Assembly: GCA_036277635.1 (NCBI GenBank)
Contig: DASUMP010000127.1
Coordinates: 1 to 6,315, forward strand
Direction of reading: 5' to 3'
DNA: 6,315 nt
Source: DASUMP01 sp036277635
Lineage (GTDB): Bacteria; Actinomycetota; Acidimicrobiia; IMCC26256; PALSA-610
The notes under the pieces: model-generated
What the model was told of the DNA's origin: nothing
Database searches by the model: none
The model's input: only the letters and a program-made list of their open reading frames with translations
Shown here: piece after piece, positions 1 to 5,431 of the stretch
How the letters are laid out: each line of letters starts with the position of its first letter
Numbering within the stretch: the stretch's first letter is position 1
Made by a program: the position numbers and the translations under genes

Positions 1-1515
1 CCCGACTTCGTCGCGCTGGTCGACGCCGACGGCACCGAGTACTCGGCCGGCGCGCTGCTCGAGCGGGCGAACCAGGCGGTGCACGGGCTGCGGGCGCTCG
101 GCCTCGGGCCGGGCGACACCGTCGCCGCGGTGCTGCCGAACGGCGTGCACCCGATGACCGTGTACCTCGCCGCGCTGCAGGCCGGCTGGTACTACGTGCC
201 GATCAACTACCGGCTCAGCCCGCCCGAGATCGCGTACATCCTCTCCGACAGCGGCGCCAAGGCGTTCGTCACCCACGAGCGCTCCGCCGCCACCGCGATC
301 GCGGCCGCCGACGAGGCTGGCATCCCGAGCGACGCGCGGCTCGCGGTGGGCGCGGTCGACGGTTTCGGGTCGTTCGCCGACTTCCTCGCCGCGCAGCCCA
401 CCTCGATGCCCGACGACCGCACCGCGGGCGCGGCGATGCACTACACGTCGGGCACCACCGGTCGGCCGAAGGGCGTGAAGCGCGCGCTGTCGGGCATCGA
501 TCCCGACGTGAGCGCCGAGCTGTTCGCGATGTTCCTCGGCCTGTTCGGCATCCAGCCGCGCGACGACAACGTGCACCTGCAGACGTCGCCGAACTACCAC
601 ACCGCGGTCACCGTCTTCGCGGGCAACGCGCTGCACGCAGGGCACCGCGTCGTGGTGATGGACAAGTGGGACCCCGAAGAGACGCTGCGGCTCATCGAAC
701 GGCACCGGTGCACGCACACGCACATGGTGCCGACGCAGTTCCACCGCATGTTGCAGCTCCCCGACGACGTGCGCGCCAAGTACGACGTGTCGTCGATGCG
801 ATGGGCGATCCACGCCGCCGCGCCGTGCCCGATCGACGTCAAGCGCAAGATGCTCGACTGGTGGGGTCCGGTCATCTGGGAGTACTACGGCGCGACCGAA
901 GGCGGCGGCACGCTCGCCACGCCCGAGGACTGGGTGAAGTACCCCGGCACCGTCGGCAACGCGTGGCCGATCTCCGAGCTGAAGATCACCGACGACGACG
1001 GCAACGTCTGCCCGCCGGGCACGCCGGGCACGGTGTGGATGCGGATGGGCTCGGGCGACTTCGAGTACAAGGGCGACAAGGAGAAGACGTCGAAGAGCCA
1101 CGACGCCGAGGGCTACTTCACCGTCGGCGACGTCGGCTACCTCAACGAAGACGGCTTCTTGTTCCTCTGCGACCGCAAGTCCGACATGATCATCGCGGGT
1201 GGCGTGAACATCTACCCGGCCGAGATCGAAGGCGAGCTGCTCGCGCACCCGCAGGTCGCCGACGCCGCGGTCTTCGGCATCCCCGACGACGACATGGGCG
1301 AGCAGATCAAGGCGGTGATCGAGCCGCGCGAAGGCGTCGCCCCCGACGACGCGCTGCGCCAGTCGATCACCGAGCACCTCGCGGGCCGGCTCGCGAAGTT
1401 CAAGTGGCCGCGCACGATCGACTTCATCGAAGAGATGCCGCGTGAGCCCACCGGCAAGCTCTTGAAGCGCACGTTGCGCGACCCCTACTGGGAAGGTCGC
1501 GACCGCGCCATCTGA
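1..1515 (+). CDS. Acyl-CoA synthetase (AMP-forming, FadD-like), 5' partial
   Basis: This enzyme of the ANL superfamily should activate a carboxylic acid with ATP to an acyl-adenylate and transfer it to CoA. The reading frame is open from the first base, so the true start lies upstream. The 504 residues visible are nearly full length for the family; probably only a few dozen N-terminal residues are missing. The P-loop YTSGTTGRPKG is at nt 442-474, the YYGATE motif at 883-900, the GDVGY segment near 1126-1140, and the CDRKSDMIIAGGVNIYP hinge at about 1168-1218. The C-terminal PTGK motif carries the predicted catalytic lysine at 1456-1458. All core motifs are intact, so the enzyme should be active. 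The substrate cannot be read from the motifs. Its neighbours, thiolase-like proteins and a KshA-like oxygenase, suggest a steroid- or isoprenoid-derived acid, but a fatty acid is also possible. It appears to be upstream in the operon that continues 45 nt later. Confidence 0.95.
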   Translation, partial: PDFVALVDADGTEYSAGALLERANQAVHGLRALGLGPGDTVAAVLPNGVHPMTVYLAALQAGWYYVPINYRLSPPEIAYILSDSGAKAFVTHERSAATAIAAADEAGIPSDARLAVGAVDGFGSFADFLAAQPTSMPDDRTAGAAMHYTSGTTGRPKGVKRALSGIDPDVSAELFAMFLGLFGIQPRDDNVHLQTSPNYHTAVTVFAGNALHAGHRVVVMDKWDPEETLRLIERHRCTHTHMVPTQFHRMLQLPDDVRAKYDVSSMRWAIHAAAPCPIDVKRKMLDWWGPVIWEYYGATEGGGTLATPEDWVKYPGTVGNAWPISELKITDDDGNVCPPGTPGTVWMRMGSGDFEYKGDKEKTSKSHDAEGYFTVGDVGYLNEDGFLFLCDRKSDMIIAGGVNIYPAEIEGELLAHPQVADAAVFGIPDDDMGEQIKAVIEPREGVAPDDALRQSITEHLAGRLAKFKWPRTIDFIEEMPREPTGKLLKRTLRDPYWEGRDRAI

Positions 1516-1544
1516 GCGCGCCGCGGCACACGCACGAGATCGAG

Positions 1545-1550
1545 AAGGGA
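1545..1550 (+). promoter_or_regulatory. Ribosome binding site for the GTG start at 1561
   Basis: AAGGGA lies 10 nt before the GTG. No other start codon occurs in this frame between the preceding gene's stop (1513-1515) and 1561, so this weak Shine-Dalgarno sequence supports GTG 1561 as the start. Confidence 0.6.
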
Positions 1551-1560
1551 CGGCACCCAC

Positions 1561-2547
1561 GTGACGCAGACGTTCGTCTCCCACCACGTGCTCGAGTACC
1601 CGGGCGGCTACACGCGCTCGGTCGGACCCGTCGTCGGGCGCTTCCTCACCGGCCTGCGCGACGGCACGCTGCTCGGCGTGCGCCTCGCCGACGGTCGGGT
1701 GCTCGTGCCGCCCACCGAGTACGACCCCGCCACGAGCGAACCGGTCGGCGACGACTGGGTCGAGCTCGGTCCCGCCGGGCGCGTCGAGTCGTGGACGTGG
1801 GTGGCGCAGCCGCGCGACGGCAAGCACCACCTCGGCCGCCCGTTCGCGTTCGCGCTCGTCCGTCCCGACGGCGCCGACACCGCGATGCTCCACGTCGTCG
1901 ACGCCGGCAGCGAAGACGCGATGAGCATCGGCATGCGCGTCGCGCCCCGCTGGCGCGCCGAGCGCATCGGCCACGTCGCCGACATCGAGGCGTGGGTGCC
2001 GCTCACCGACGGCGAGGAGCCGAAGCCCGCGCCGCCCCGCACCAACATCCCCGCCGACGAAGAAGAAGGCGACGTCACCGGGCTGATCTCACCGATGCGC
2101 CTCGAGTACCACCTCACCGCCGGCCAAGCGACGAGTCGCTACCTGCGCGGGCTCGGCGAAGGCAAGATCATCGGCGGGCGGGCCGAGAACAGCGACGAGG
2201 TCTACGCCGCGTCGCGCGGCACCGACCCGAAGACGGGCGAGCCCACGTCGGTCGAGGTCGAGGTGCAGGACACCGGCGTGATCACCACGTTCTGCATCGT
2301 GAACATCCCCGGCCTGTCGCCGCTCGCGCCCGAGATCCCGTACGCGTCGGCGCAGATCCTGCTCGACGGCGCGAACAACTCGTTCTTCGGGTTGATCCGG
2401 GGCGTCGAGGTCGACGACATCCGCATGGGCATGCGCGTGCGCGCCGTGTGGGCCGACGAGCTCGTCGCCGACCACACCGCGATCAAGTGGTGGGAGCCCA
2501 CCGGCGAACCCGATGCCCCGTTCGAGCACTACAAGGACTACCTCTGA
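1561..2547 (+). CDS. Tandem DUF35-like OB-fold protein lacking zinc-ribbon cysteines
   Basis: This 328-residue protein looks like two DUF35-type OB-fold units in a row. The duplication can be read directly: LEY at residues 11-13 and 181-183, RFLTGLRDGTLLG at 27-39 against RYLRGLGEGKIIG at 193-205, and MSIGMRV at 121-127 against IRMGMRV at 287-293. An acidic, proline-rich linker (about 149-172) joins the halves. Typical family members have one OB fold preceded by a CxxC...CxxC zinc ribbon. Here the segments at about 38-55 and 204-222 have no cysteine; the only cysteine in the protein is C245. Known DUF35 proteins are non-catalytic partners of thiolase-superfamily enzymes (ChsH2 with Ltp2; the archaeal thiolase/HMG-CoA synthase complex). 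Two thiolase-like genes follow immediately, the first overlapping by one base, so the same role is inferred here. There is no signal peptide or membrane segment, so it should be cytosolic. The DUF35 assignment is by pattern and context, and the duplication is seen directly. Confidence 0.82.
   Translation: MTQTFVSHHVLEYPGGYTRSVGPVVGRFLTGLRDGTLLGVRLADGRVLVPPTEYDPATSEPVGDDWVELGPAGRVESWTWVAQPRDGKHHLGRPFAFALVRPDGADTAMLHVVDAGSEDAMSIGMRVAPRWRAERIGHVADIEAWVPLTDGEEPKPAPPRTNIPADEEEGDVTGLISPMRLEYHLTAGQATSRYLRGLGEGKIIGGRAENSDEVYAASRGTDPKTGEPTSVEVEVQDTGVITTFCIVNIPGLSPLAPEIPYASAQILLDGANNSFFGLIRGVEVDDIRMGMRVRAVWADELVADHTAIKWWEPTGEPDAPFEHYKDYL
2533..2537 (+). promoter_or_regulatory. Ribosome binding site for the thiolase-like gene at 2547
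   Basis: AAGGA lies 9 nt before the ATG at 2547, inside the end of the preceding gene. Together with the TGATG stop/start overlap, it fixes the start at 2547 although the frame stays open far upstream. Confidence 0.65.
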
Positions 2548-3599
2548 TGCGTGACGTGGCGGTCGTCTCCTTCGCGTACAGCGCAGTCGCGAAGGACGAC
2601 GTGCACAACGAAGTCGAGCTCATCGGTCCGGTCGTGCGTGAAGCGATGGCCGCCTCGGGGCTCGCGAAGTCGGAGATCGGCTTCACGTGCTCCGGCAGCT
2701 TCGACTACCTGCAGGGCGGACCGTTCGCGTTCGTGAGCGGCCTCGACGGCGTCGGTGCGTGGCCACCGATCCGCGAGAGCCACGTGGAGATGGACGGCGC
2801 GTGGGCGCTCTACGAGGCGTGGATCGCGATCCAGACCGGCGAGGTCGACACCGCACTCGTCTACGGGTTCGGCAAGTCGTCGCCCGGCGACCTCCACGAG
2901 GTCATGACCGTGCAGTACGACCCGTACTACGTGTTGCCGTTGTGGCCGTCGATGGTCGACATGGCCGCGCTGCAGGCGCAGGCGTACCTCGCGGAGTCGG
3001 GGCACACCGAGCGCGACCTCGCGGAGATCGCCGCCGCCGCGCAGCGCGCCGGTGCGAGCAACCCGAAGGCGGTGCGCGCGGGCAACACCACCGCCGACGA
3101 CGTGCTCGCGCAGCCGGTCACGCACTCGCCGTTGCGCGACGCCGACATCGCGCCGATCACCGATGGCGCCGCCGTACTCGTGCTCGCGGCCGACGACGTC
3201 GCCCGGCGGGTCAGCGAACGGCCGGCGTGGATCCGCGGCATCGAGCACCGCATCGACGCGCACGGTCTGGGCGTGCGCGACCTCACCCGCGTCGCCTCCG
3301 CCGAAGCCGCGGCGAGCGCCGCGAAGGTGGGGGAGCGGCCGGTCGAGGTCGCCGAGCTGCACGCGCAGTTCAGCCACGAAGTGCTCATGCTGCGCGACGC
3401 GCTCGGCCTCGCCGACGACGTCGTCGTGAACCCGTCGGGCGGGCCGCTCGCGGCCAACGGGATGATGAGCGCCGGGTTGATCCGCATCGGCGAGGTCGCC
3501 ACCCGCATCACCAGCGGCGAGTTCAGCCGCGGCGTCGCCCACGCGACGTCGGGACCGTGCCTGCAACAGAACCTCGTGTGCGTCCTGGAGGGCGAGTGA
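2547..3599 (+). CDS. Thiolase-like (SCP-2/Ltp-type) protein with non-classical active site
   Basis: This 350-residue protein has the plan of the SCP-x/Ltp branch of the thiolase superfamily: an N-terminal VAVVSFAYS strand, the helix GAWALYEAWIAIQTGEVDTALVYGFG (84-109, family pattern of A...I.sG..d.alv.G), ITDGAAVLVLA (204-214), ELHAQF (270-275), NPSGGPLAANG (295-305) and GPCLQQNLVCVL (336-347). Where thiolases carry the nucleophilic Cys (CASG), this protein reads EMDG, with E81 at the Cys position in my alignment. The usual GHP histidine region reads ANG. Classical thiolysis is therefore unlikely. Proteins of this group with repurposed active sites include the steroid side-chain aldolase Ltp2. 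Translation is probably coupled to the OB-fold gene through the TGATG overlap. Length is slightly short for the family (about 380-400). It may be a retro-aldolase subunit or a structural partner of the next thiolase-like protein. Family membership is firm; the reaction is inferred. Confidence 0.9.
   Translation: MRDVAVVSFAYSAVAKDDVHNEVELIGPVVREAMAASGLAKSEIGFTCSGSFDYLQGGPFAFVSGLDGVGAWPPIRESHVEMDGAWALYEAWIAIQTGEVDTALVYGFGKSSPGDLHEVMTVQYDPYYVLPLWPSMVDMAALQAQAYLAESGHTERDLAEIAAAAQRAGASNPKAVRAGNTTADDVLAQPVTHSPLRDADIAPITDGAAVLVLAADDVARRVSERPAWIRGIEHRIDAHGLGVRDLTRVASAEAAASAAKVGERPVEVAELHAQFSHEVLMLRDALGLADDVVVNPSGGPLAANGMMSAGLIRIGEVATRITSGEFSRGVAHATSGPCLQQNLVCVLEGE
3587..3592 (+). promoter_or_regulatory. 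Ribosome binding site for the thiolase-like gene at 3601
   Basis: GGAGGG lies 8 nt before the ATG at 3601, within the last codons of the preceding gene. It is the strongest Shine-Dalgarno match in the operon and supports efficient coupled translation of the second thiolase-like protein. Confidence 0.75.
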
Positions 3600-3600
3600 C

Positions 3601-4767
3601 ATGGCCGGCCAGCCGGTAGCCGTCGTCGGGATCGGGCAGACCCACCACCGCGCCGCACGCAAAGACGTGTCGATGGCGGGGCTGGTGCGGGAAGCCGCGG
3701 TCGAGGCGCTCGAAGACGCAGGCATGACGTGGGCCGACATCGACGCGGTCGTGCTCGGCAAGGCCCCCGACATGTTCGAAGGCGTCGGGATGCCCGAGCT
3801 CTACCTCGCCGACGCGCTCGGCGCGGTCGGCAAGCCGATGCTGCGCGTGCACACCGCGGGCAGCGTCGGCGGGTCCACCGCGATCGTCGCCGCCAAGCTC
3901 GTGCAGTCGGGCGTGCACGAGCGCGTGCTCACCGTCGCGTACGAGAAGCAGTCGGAGAGCAACGCCACGTGGGGGCTGTCGGTGCCGATGCCGTTCGCGC
4001 CGCCGCTCGTGGCCGGCGCGGGTGGCTACTTCGCGCCGATCATCCGCGCGTACATCCATCGCAGCGGCGCGCCCCGTCACATCGGCCACCTCGTCGCGGT
4101 GAAGGACCGCCGCGCCGCGCTGCGCAACCCGCGCGCGCACCTGCACCTCCCCGACATCGACCTGGCCACGGTCGAGGAGTCGTTCCTCCTCTGGGACCCG
4201 CTGCGCTACCTCGACACGTGCCCGTCGTCCGACGGCGCGATGGCGATGGTGATGGGCTCCGAGTCGGTCGCGCGCTCGGCGCCGAACCCGGTCGCGTGGG
4301 TGCACGGCATGGCGATGCGCAGCGAACCGACGATGTTCGCCCGCCGCGACCAGGTGAACCCGCAAGCAGGGAAGGACTGCGCCGCCGACGTGTTCGCGCA
4401 GGCCGGCATCACCGACCCGCGCCGCGACCTCGACTGCGCCGAGGTGTACGTGCCGTTCTCGTGGTACGAGCCGATGTGGTTGGAGAACCTCGGCTTCTGC
4501 GCCGAGGGCGACGGCTGGAAGCTCACCGAAGCGGGCGCCACCGCCCCCGACGGCGACATCCCGTGGAACCCGTCGGGCGGCGTGCTCTCGTCGAACCCGA
4601 TCGGCGCGTCGGGGATGATCCGCTTCGGCGAAGCCGCGCAGCAGGTGCGCGGCATGGCCGGCGACTACCAAGTGCCGCTCACCACCGGCAAGGCCCTCGG
4701 CCACGCCTACGGCGGCGGCTCCCAGTTCTTCGCCATGTGGGTCGTCGGCGCCGAACCCCCCGCGTGA
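3601..4767 (+). CDS. Thiolase-like (SCP-2/Ltp2-type) protein, candidate retro-aldolase
   Basis: This 388-residue protein has the full length expected for the SCP-x/Ltp2 thiolase-like group. Visible landmarks are VAVVGIGQT (6-14), EAAVEALEDAGMTWADIDAV (31-50), VHTAGSVGGSTAI (83-95), SSDGAMAMVMGS (209-220), EVYVPFSWYEP (281-291), WNPSGGVLSSNPIGASG (322-338), the helix FGEAAQQVRG (342-351) and GHAYGGGSQ (367-375). At the thiolase nucleophile the sequence is SVGG rather than CASG (S88 in place of Cys by my alignment), and the GHP motif reads SNP, so the histidine is Asn332. In Ltp2, a steroid side-chain aldolase of this fold, the classical residues are also replaced and tyrosines do the chemistry; Y283, Y289 and Y370 sit in the matching loops here. 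I infer C-C cleavage of a CoA intermediate in complex with the OB-fold protein. It starts one base after the previous stop. A simple thiolase or a lipid-transfer role is less likely. Confidence 0.92.
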   Translation: MAGQPVAVVGIGQTHHRAARKDVSMAGLVREAAVEALEDAGMTWADIDAVVLGKAPDMFEGVGMPELYLADALGAVGKPMLRVHTAGSVGGSTAIVAAKLVQSGVHERVLTVAYEKQSESNATWGLSVPMPFAPPLVAGAGGYFAPIIRAYIHRSGAPRHIGHLVAVKDRRAALRNPRAHLHLPDIDLATVEESFLLWDPLRYLDTCPSSDGAMAMVMGSESVARSAPNPVAWVHGMAMRSEPTMFARRDQVNPQAGKDCAADVFAQAGITDPRRDLDCAEVYVPFSWYEPMWLENLGFCAEGDGWKLTEAGATAPDGDIPWNPSGGVLSSNPIGASGMIRFGEAAQQVRGMAGDYQVPLTTGKALGHAYGGGSQFFAMWVVGAEPPA

Positions 4768-4790
4768 CGCCCCCCGCCCCACCCCACCGT
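4768..4790. other. C-rich intergenic tract after the operon
   Basis: Immediately after the stop codon at 4765-4767 the + strand is almost pure C, with runs at 4770-4775, 4777-4780 and 4782-4785. No hairpin followed by a T-run is visible, so there is no intrinsic terminator here. A C-rich, G-poor transcript end could serve Rho. The complementary strand has three closely spaced G-runs, with a fourth only farther away. Both ideas are speculative. Confidence 0.4.
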
Positions 4791-4834
4791 TGGTGCAGTA
4801 CACCCCACGACCCGCACGTTGGTGCAGTACACCC
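4788..4834. repeat. Two perfect 18-bp direct repeats, likely operator
   Basis: CGTTGGTGCAGTACACCC occurs at 4788-4805 and again without mismatch at 4817-4834, 29 bp apart from start to start with an 11-bp spacer. Each copy holds an imperfect palindrome, GGTGcAGTaCACC. The pair sits in a 121-nt gap, 54 nt before the start of the NTF2-like gene. Exact repetition in noncoding DNA just ahead of a gene suggests tandem binding sites for a dimeric regulator. I cannot name the regulator, and I see no good -35/-10 pair beside the repeats. Confidence 0.85.
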
Positions 4835-4877
4835 ACCTGACGTGTGGAGGAACGACCCAACGGCACACGCGCGGGAC

Positions 4878-4884
4878 GAGGTGA
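4878..4884 (+). promoter_or_regulatory. Ribosome binding site deciding the start at 4889
   Basis: GAGGTGA is a seven-base match to the anti-Shine-Dalgarno complement. Its GAGG core ends 7 nt before ATG 4889. This favours ATG 4889 over the in-frame GTG at 4844, which would add 15 atypical residues and sits just after the repeats. Confidence 0.75.
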
Positions 4885-4888
4885 CGGG

Positions 4889-5314
4889 ATGACCGACGAC
4901 ACGCGGCGGGCGCGCAACCTGGAGACGGCGAACCGGCTGCTCGCGCTCATGGGGCAGATGGACGTCGAGCAGATGCTCGAGCACTACGCCGACGACGTGG
5001 TGGTCGAGCTGCCGTACGCACCGGGCGGGATGCCGAAGGTGCACGCCGGCAAGGACGCCGCGATCGCGTTCATGCGCGAGGCCAAGAACTTCTTCTCGTC
5101 GTACACGTCGGAGGTCGACGCGGTGTATCCCGCCGCCGACGACCCCGACACCGTGCTCGCCGAGGTCCGCGGCCACGGTGTCGCCGCGCCCACCGGCCGC
5201 CCCTACGAGCAGACCTACGTGCTCGTGCTGCGCTTCGCCCCCGACGGCAAGCTCCGCCTGTGGCGCGAGTACTACGACCCCGGCGTGGTCATCAAGGCCT
5301 TCGGCAACGCCTGA
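4889..5314 (+). CDS. NTF2-like / SnoaL-like (ketosteroid isomerase fold) protein
   Basis: This 141-residue cytosolic protein fits the small alpha+beta cone of the NTF2/SnoaL/ketosteroid-isomerase superfamily. An N-terminal helix is followed by the signature MDVEQMLEHYADDVVVELPY (24-43), then GMPKVHAGKDAAIAFMREAKNFF (47-69), where a glycine and AI..F mark the second helix, and finally alternating strands including YEQTYVLVLRF and KLRLWREYYDPGVV near the C terminus. Members include delta5-3-ketosteroid isomerases, polyketide cyclases, limonene epoxide hydrolase relatives and dehydratases. The catalytic residue cannot be assigned with confidence; E40 occupies the strand where acid residues often act. 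The C-terminal REYYDP pattern is common in uncharacterised SnoaL-like proteins. Its place between a thiolase-like operon and a KshA-like gene suggests action on a steroid or related ring compound. With its own upstream gap and repeats, it may be a separate transcription unit. Confidence 0.88.
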   Translation: MTDDTRRARNLETANRLLALMGQMDVEQMLEHYADDVVVELPYAPGGMPKVHAGKDAAIAFMREAKNFFSSYTSEVDAVYPAADDPDTVLAEVRGHGVAAPTGRPYEQTYVLVLRFAPDGKLRLWREYYDPGVVIKAFGNA

Positions 5315-5404
5315 CGTGCCGCATTGTGCGTTCATTGAAGATCCTGCCTCGCATACGCGGGAAATCGCTGCAATGGACGAGGTTGAGGTGGCGGTTGCCC
5401 GCCG
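5315..5404. other. AT-richer intergenic region without a gene
   Basis: This stretch is visibly less GC-rich than all surrounding coding DNA and lacks their third-position bias, as expected for upstream regulatory DNA. A short possible stem (GGCGG at 5390-5394, CCGCC at 5399-5403, loop TTGC) has no T-run after it. TTGCCC at 5395-5400 could be a weak -35 element, 19 nt before the -10-like TAAATT. Confidence 0.5.
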
Positions 5405-5424
5405 ATTGAGAACGTGTTCTAAAT
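5405..5424. promoter_or_regulatory. KstR-like operator (inverted repeat)
   Basis: AGAACGTGTTCT at 5409-5420 is a palindrome with perfect five-base arms, AGAAC and GTTCT, around a GT centre. With flanks (ATTG on the left, AAAT on the right) eight of ten base pairs are symmetrical over 20 bp. The published actinobacterial KstR motif is TnnAACnnGTTnnA. Positions 5408-5421 match it except for the first T, which is G here. KstR is the TetR-family repressor of cholesterol catabolism genes, including kshA. A match directly before a KshA-like gene supports the call. A different TetR-family protein could use the same site. Confidence 0.6.
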
Positions 5425-5425
5425 T
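5420..5425 (+). promoter_or_regulatory. Probable -10 element of a leaderless promoter
   Basis: TAAATT fits the actinobacterial TANNNT -10 pattern. Its last base is 7 nt before GTG 5432, so transcription would start at or next to the start codon. No Shine-Dalgarno sequence precedes the GTG, which agrees with leaderless translation. The element overlaps the right arm of the KstR-like inverted repeat, so a bound repressor would block RNA polymerase. The same TAA is also an in-frame stop, which excludes an earlier start for the Rieske gene. Confidence 0.5.
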
Positions 5426-5431
5426 CGCGCC

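Noticed and set aside
2373..2385. GAAC-N5-GTTC inverted repeat inside the OB-fold gene, reminiscent of the KstR half-sites
   Set aside because: The spacing is five bases rather than two and it lies inside coding sequence with no promoter context; a chance match.
1791..2546. Upstream extension of the first thiolase-like frame through the OB-fold gene
   Set aside because: The extension is an Arg/Pro-rich out-of-frame reading of the OB-fold gene. The thiolase-like sequence begins at ATG 2547, preceded by AAGGA.
2538..3773. Minus-strand open frame of 411 codons opposite the first thiolase-like gene
   Set aside because: Low-complexity composition and no recognisable motif; a shadow of the GC-rich coding strand.
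4846..4852. GGAGGAA, a strong Shine-Dalgarno-like sequence
   Set aside because: No ATG, GTG or TTG follows at usable spacing, so it does not define a gene.
4844..4888. N-terminal extension of the NTF2-like protein from GTG 4844
   Set aside because: The extra 15 residues are not family-like and no ribosome binding site precedes the GTG, whereas GAGGTGA lies at proper spacing before ATG 4889.
3523..4950. Long minus-strand open frame of 475 codons opposite the second thiolase-like gene
   Set aside because: Its translation is dominated by Arg, Ala, Gly, His and Val with no family motif, as expected from the reverse of a GC-rich gene. The + strand frame has clear thiolase-fold motifs.
5390..5403. 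GGCGG-TTGC-CCGCC hairpin as a terminator for the NTF2-like gene
   Set aside because: The stem is only five pairs, lies 75 nt past the stop and is not followed by a T-run.
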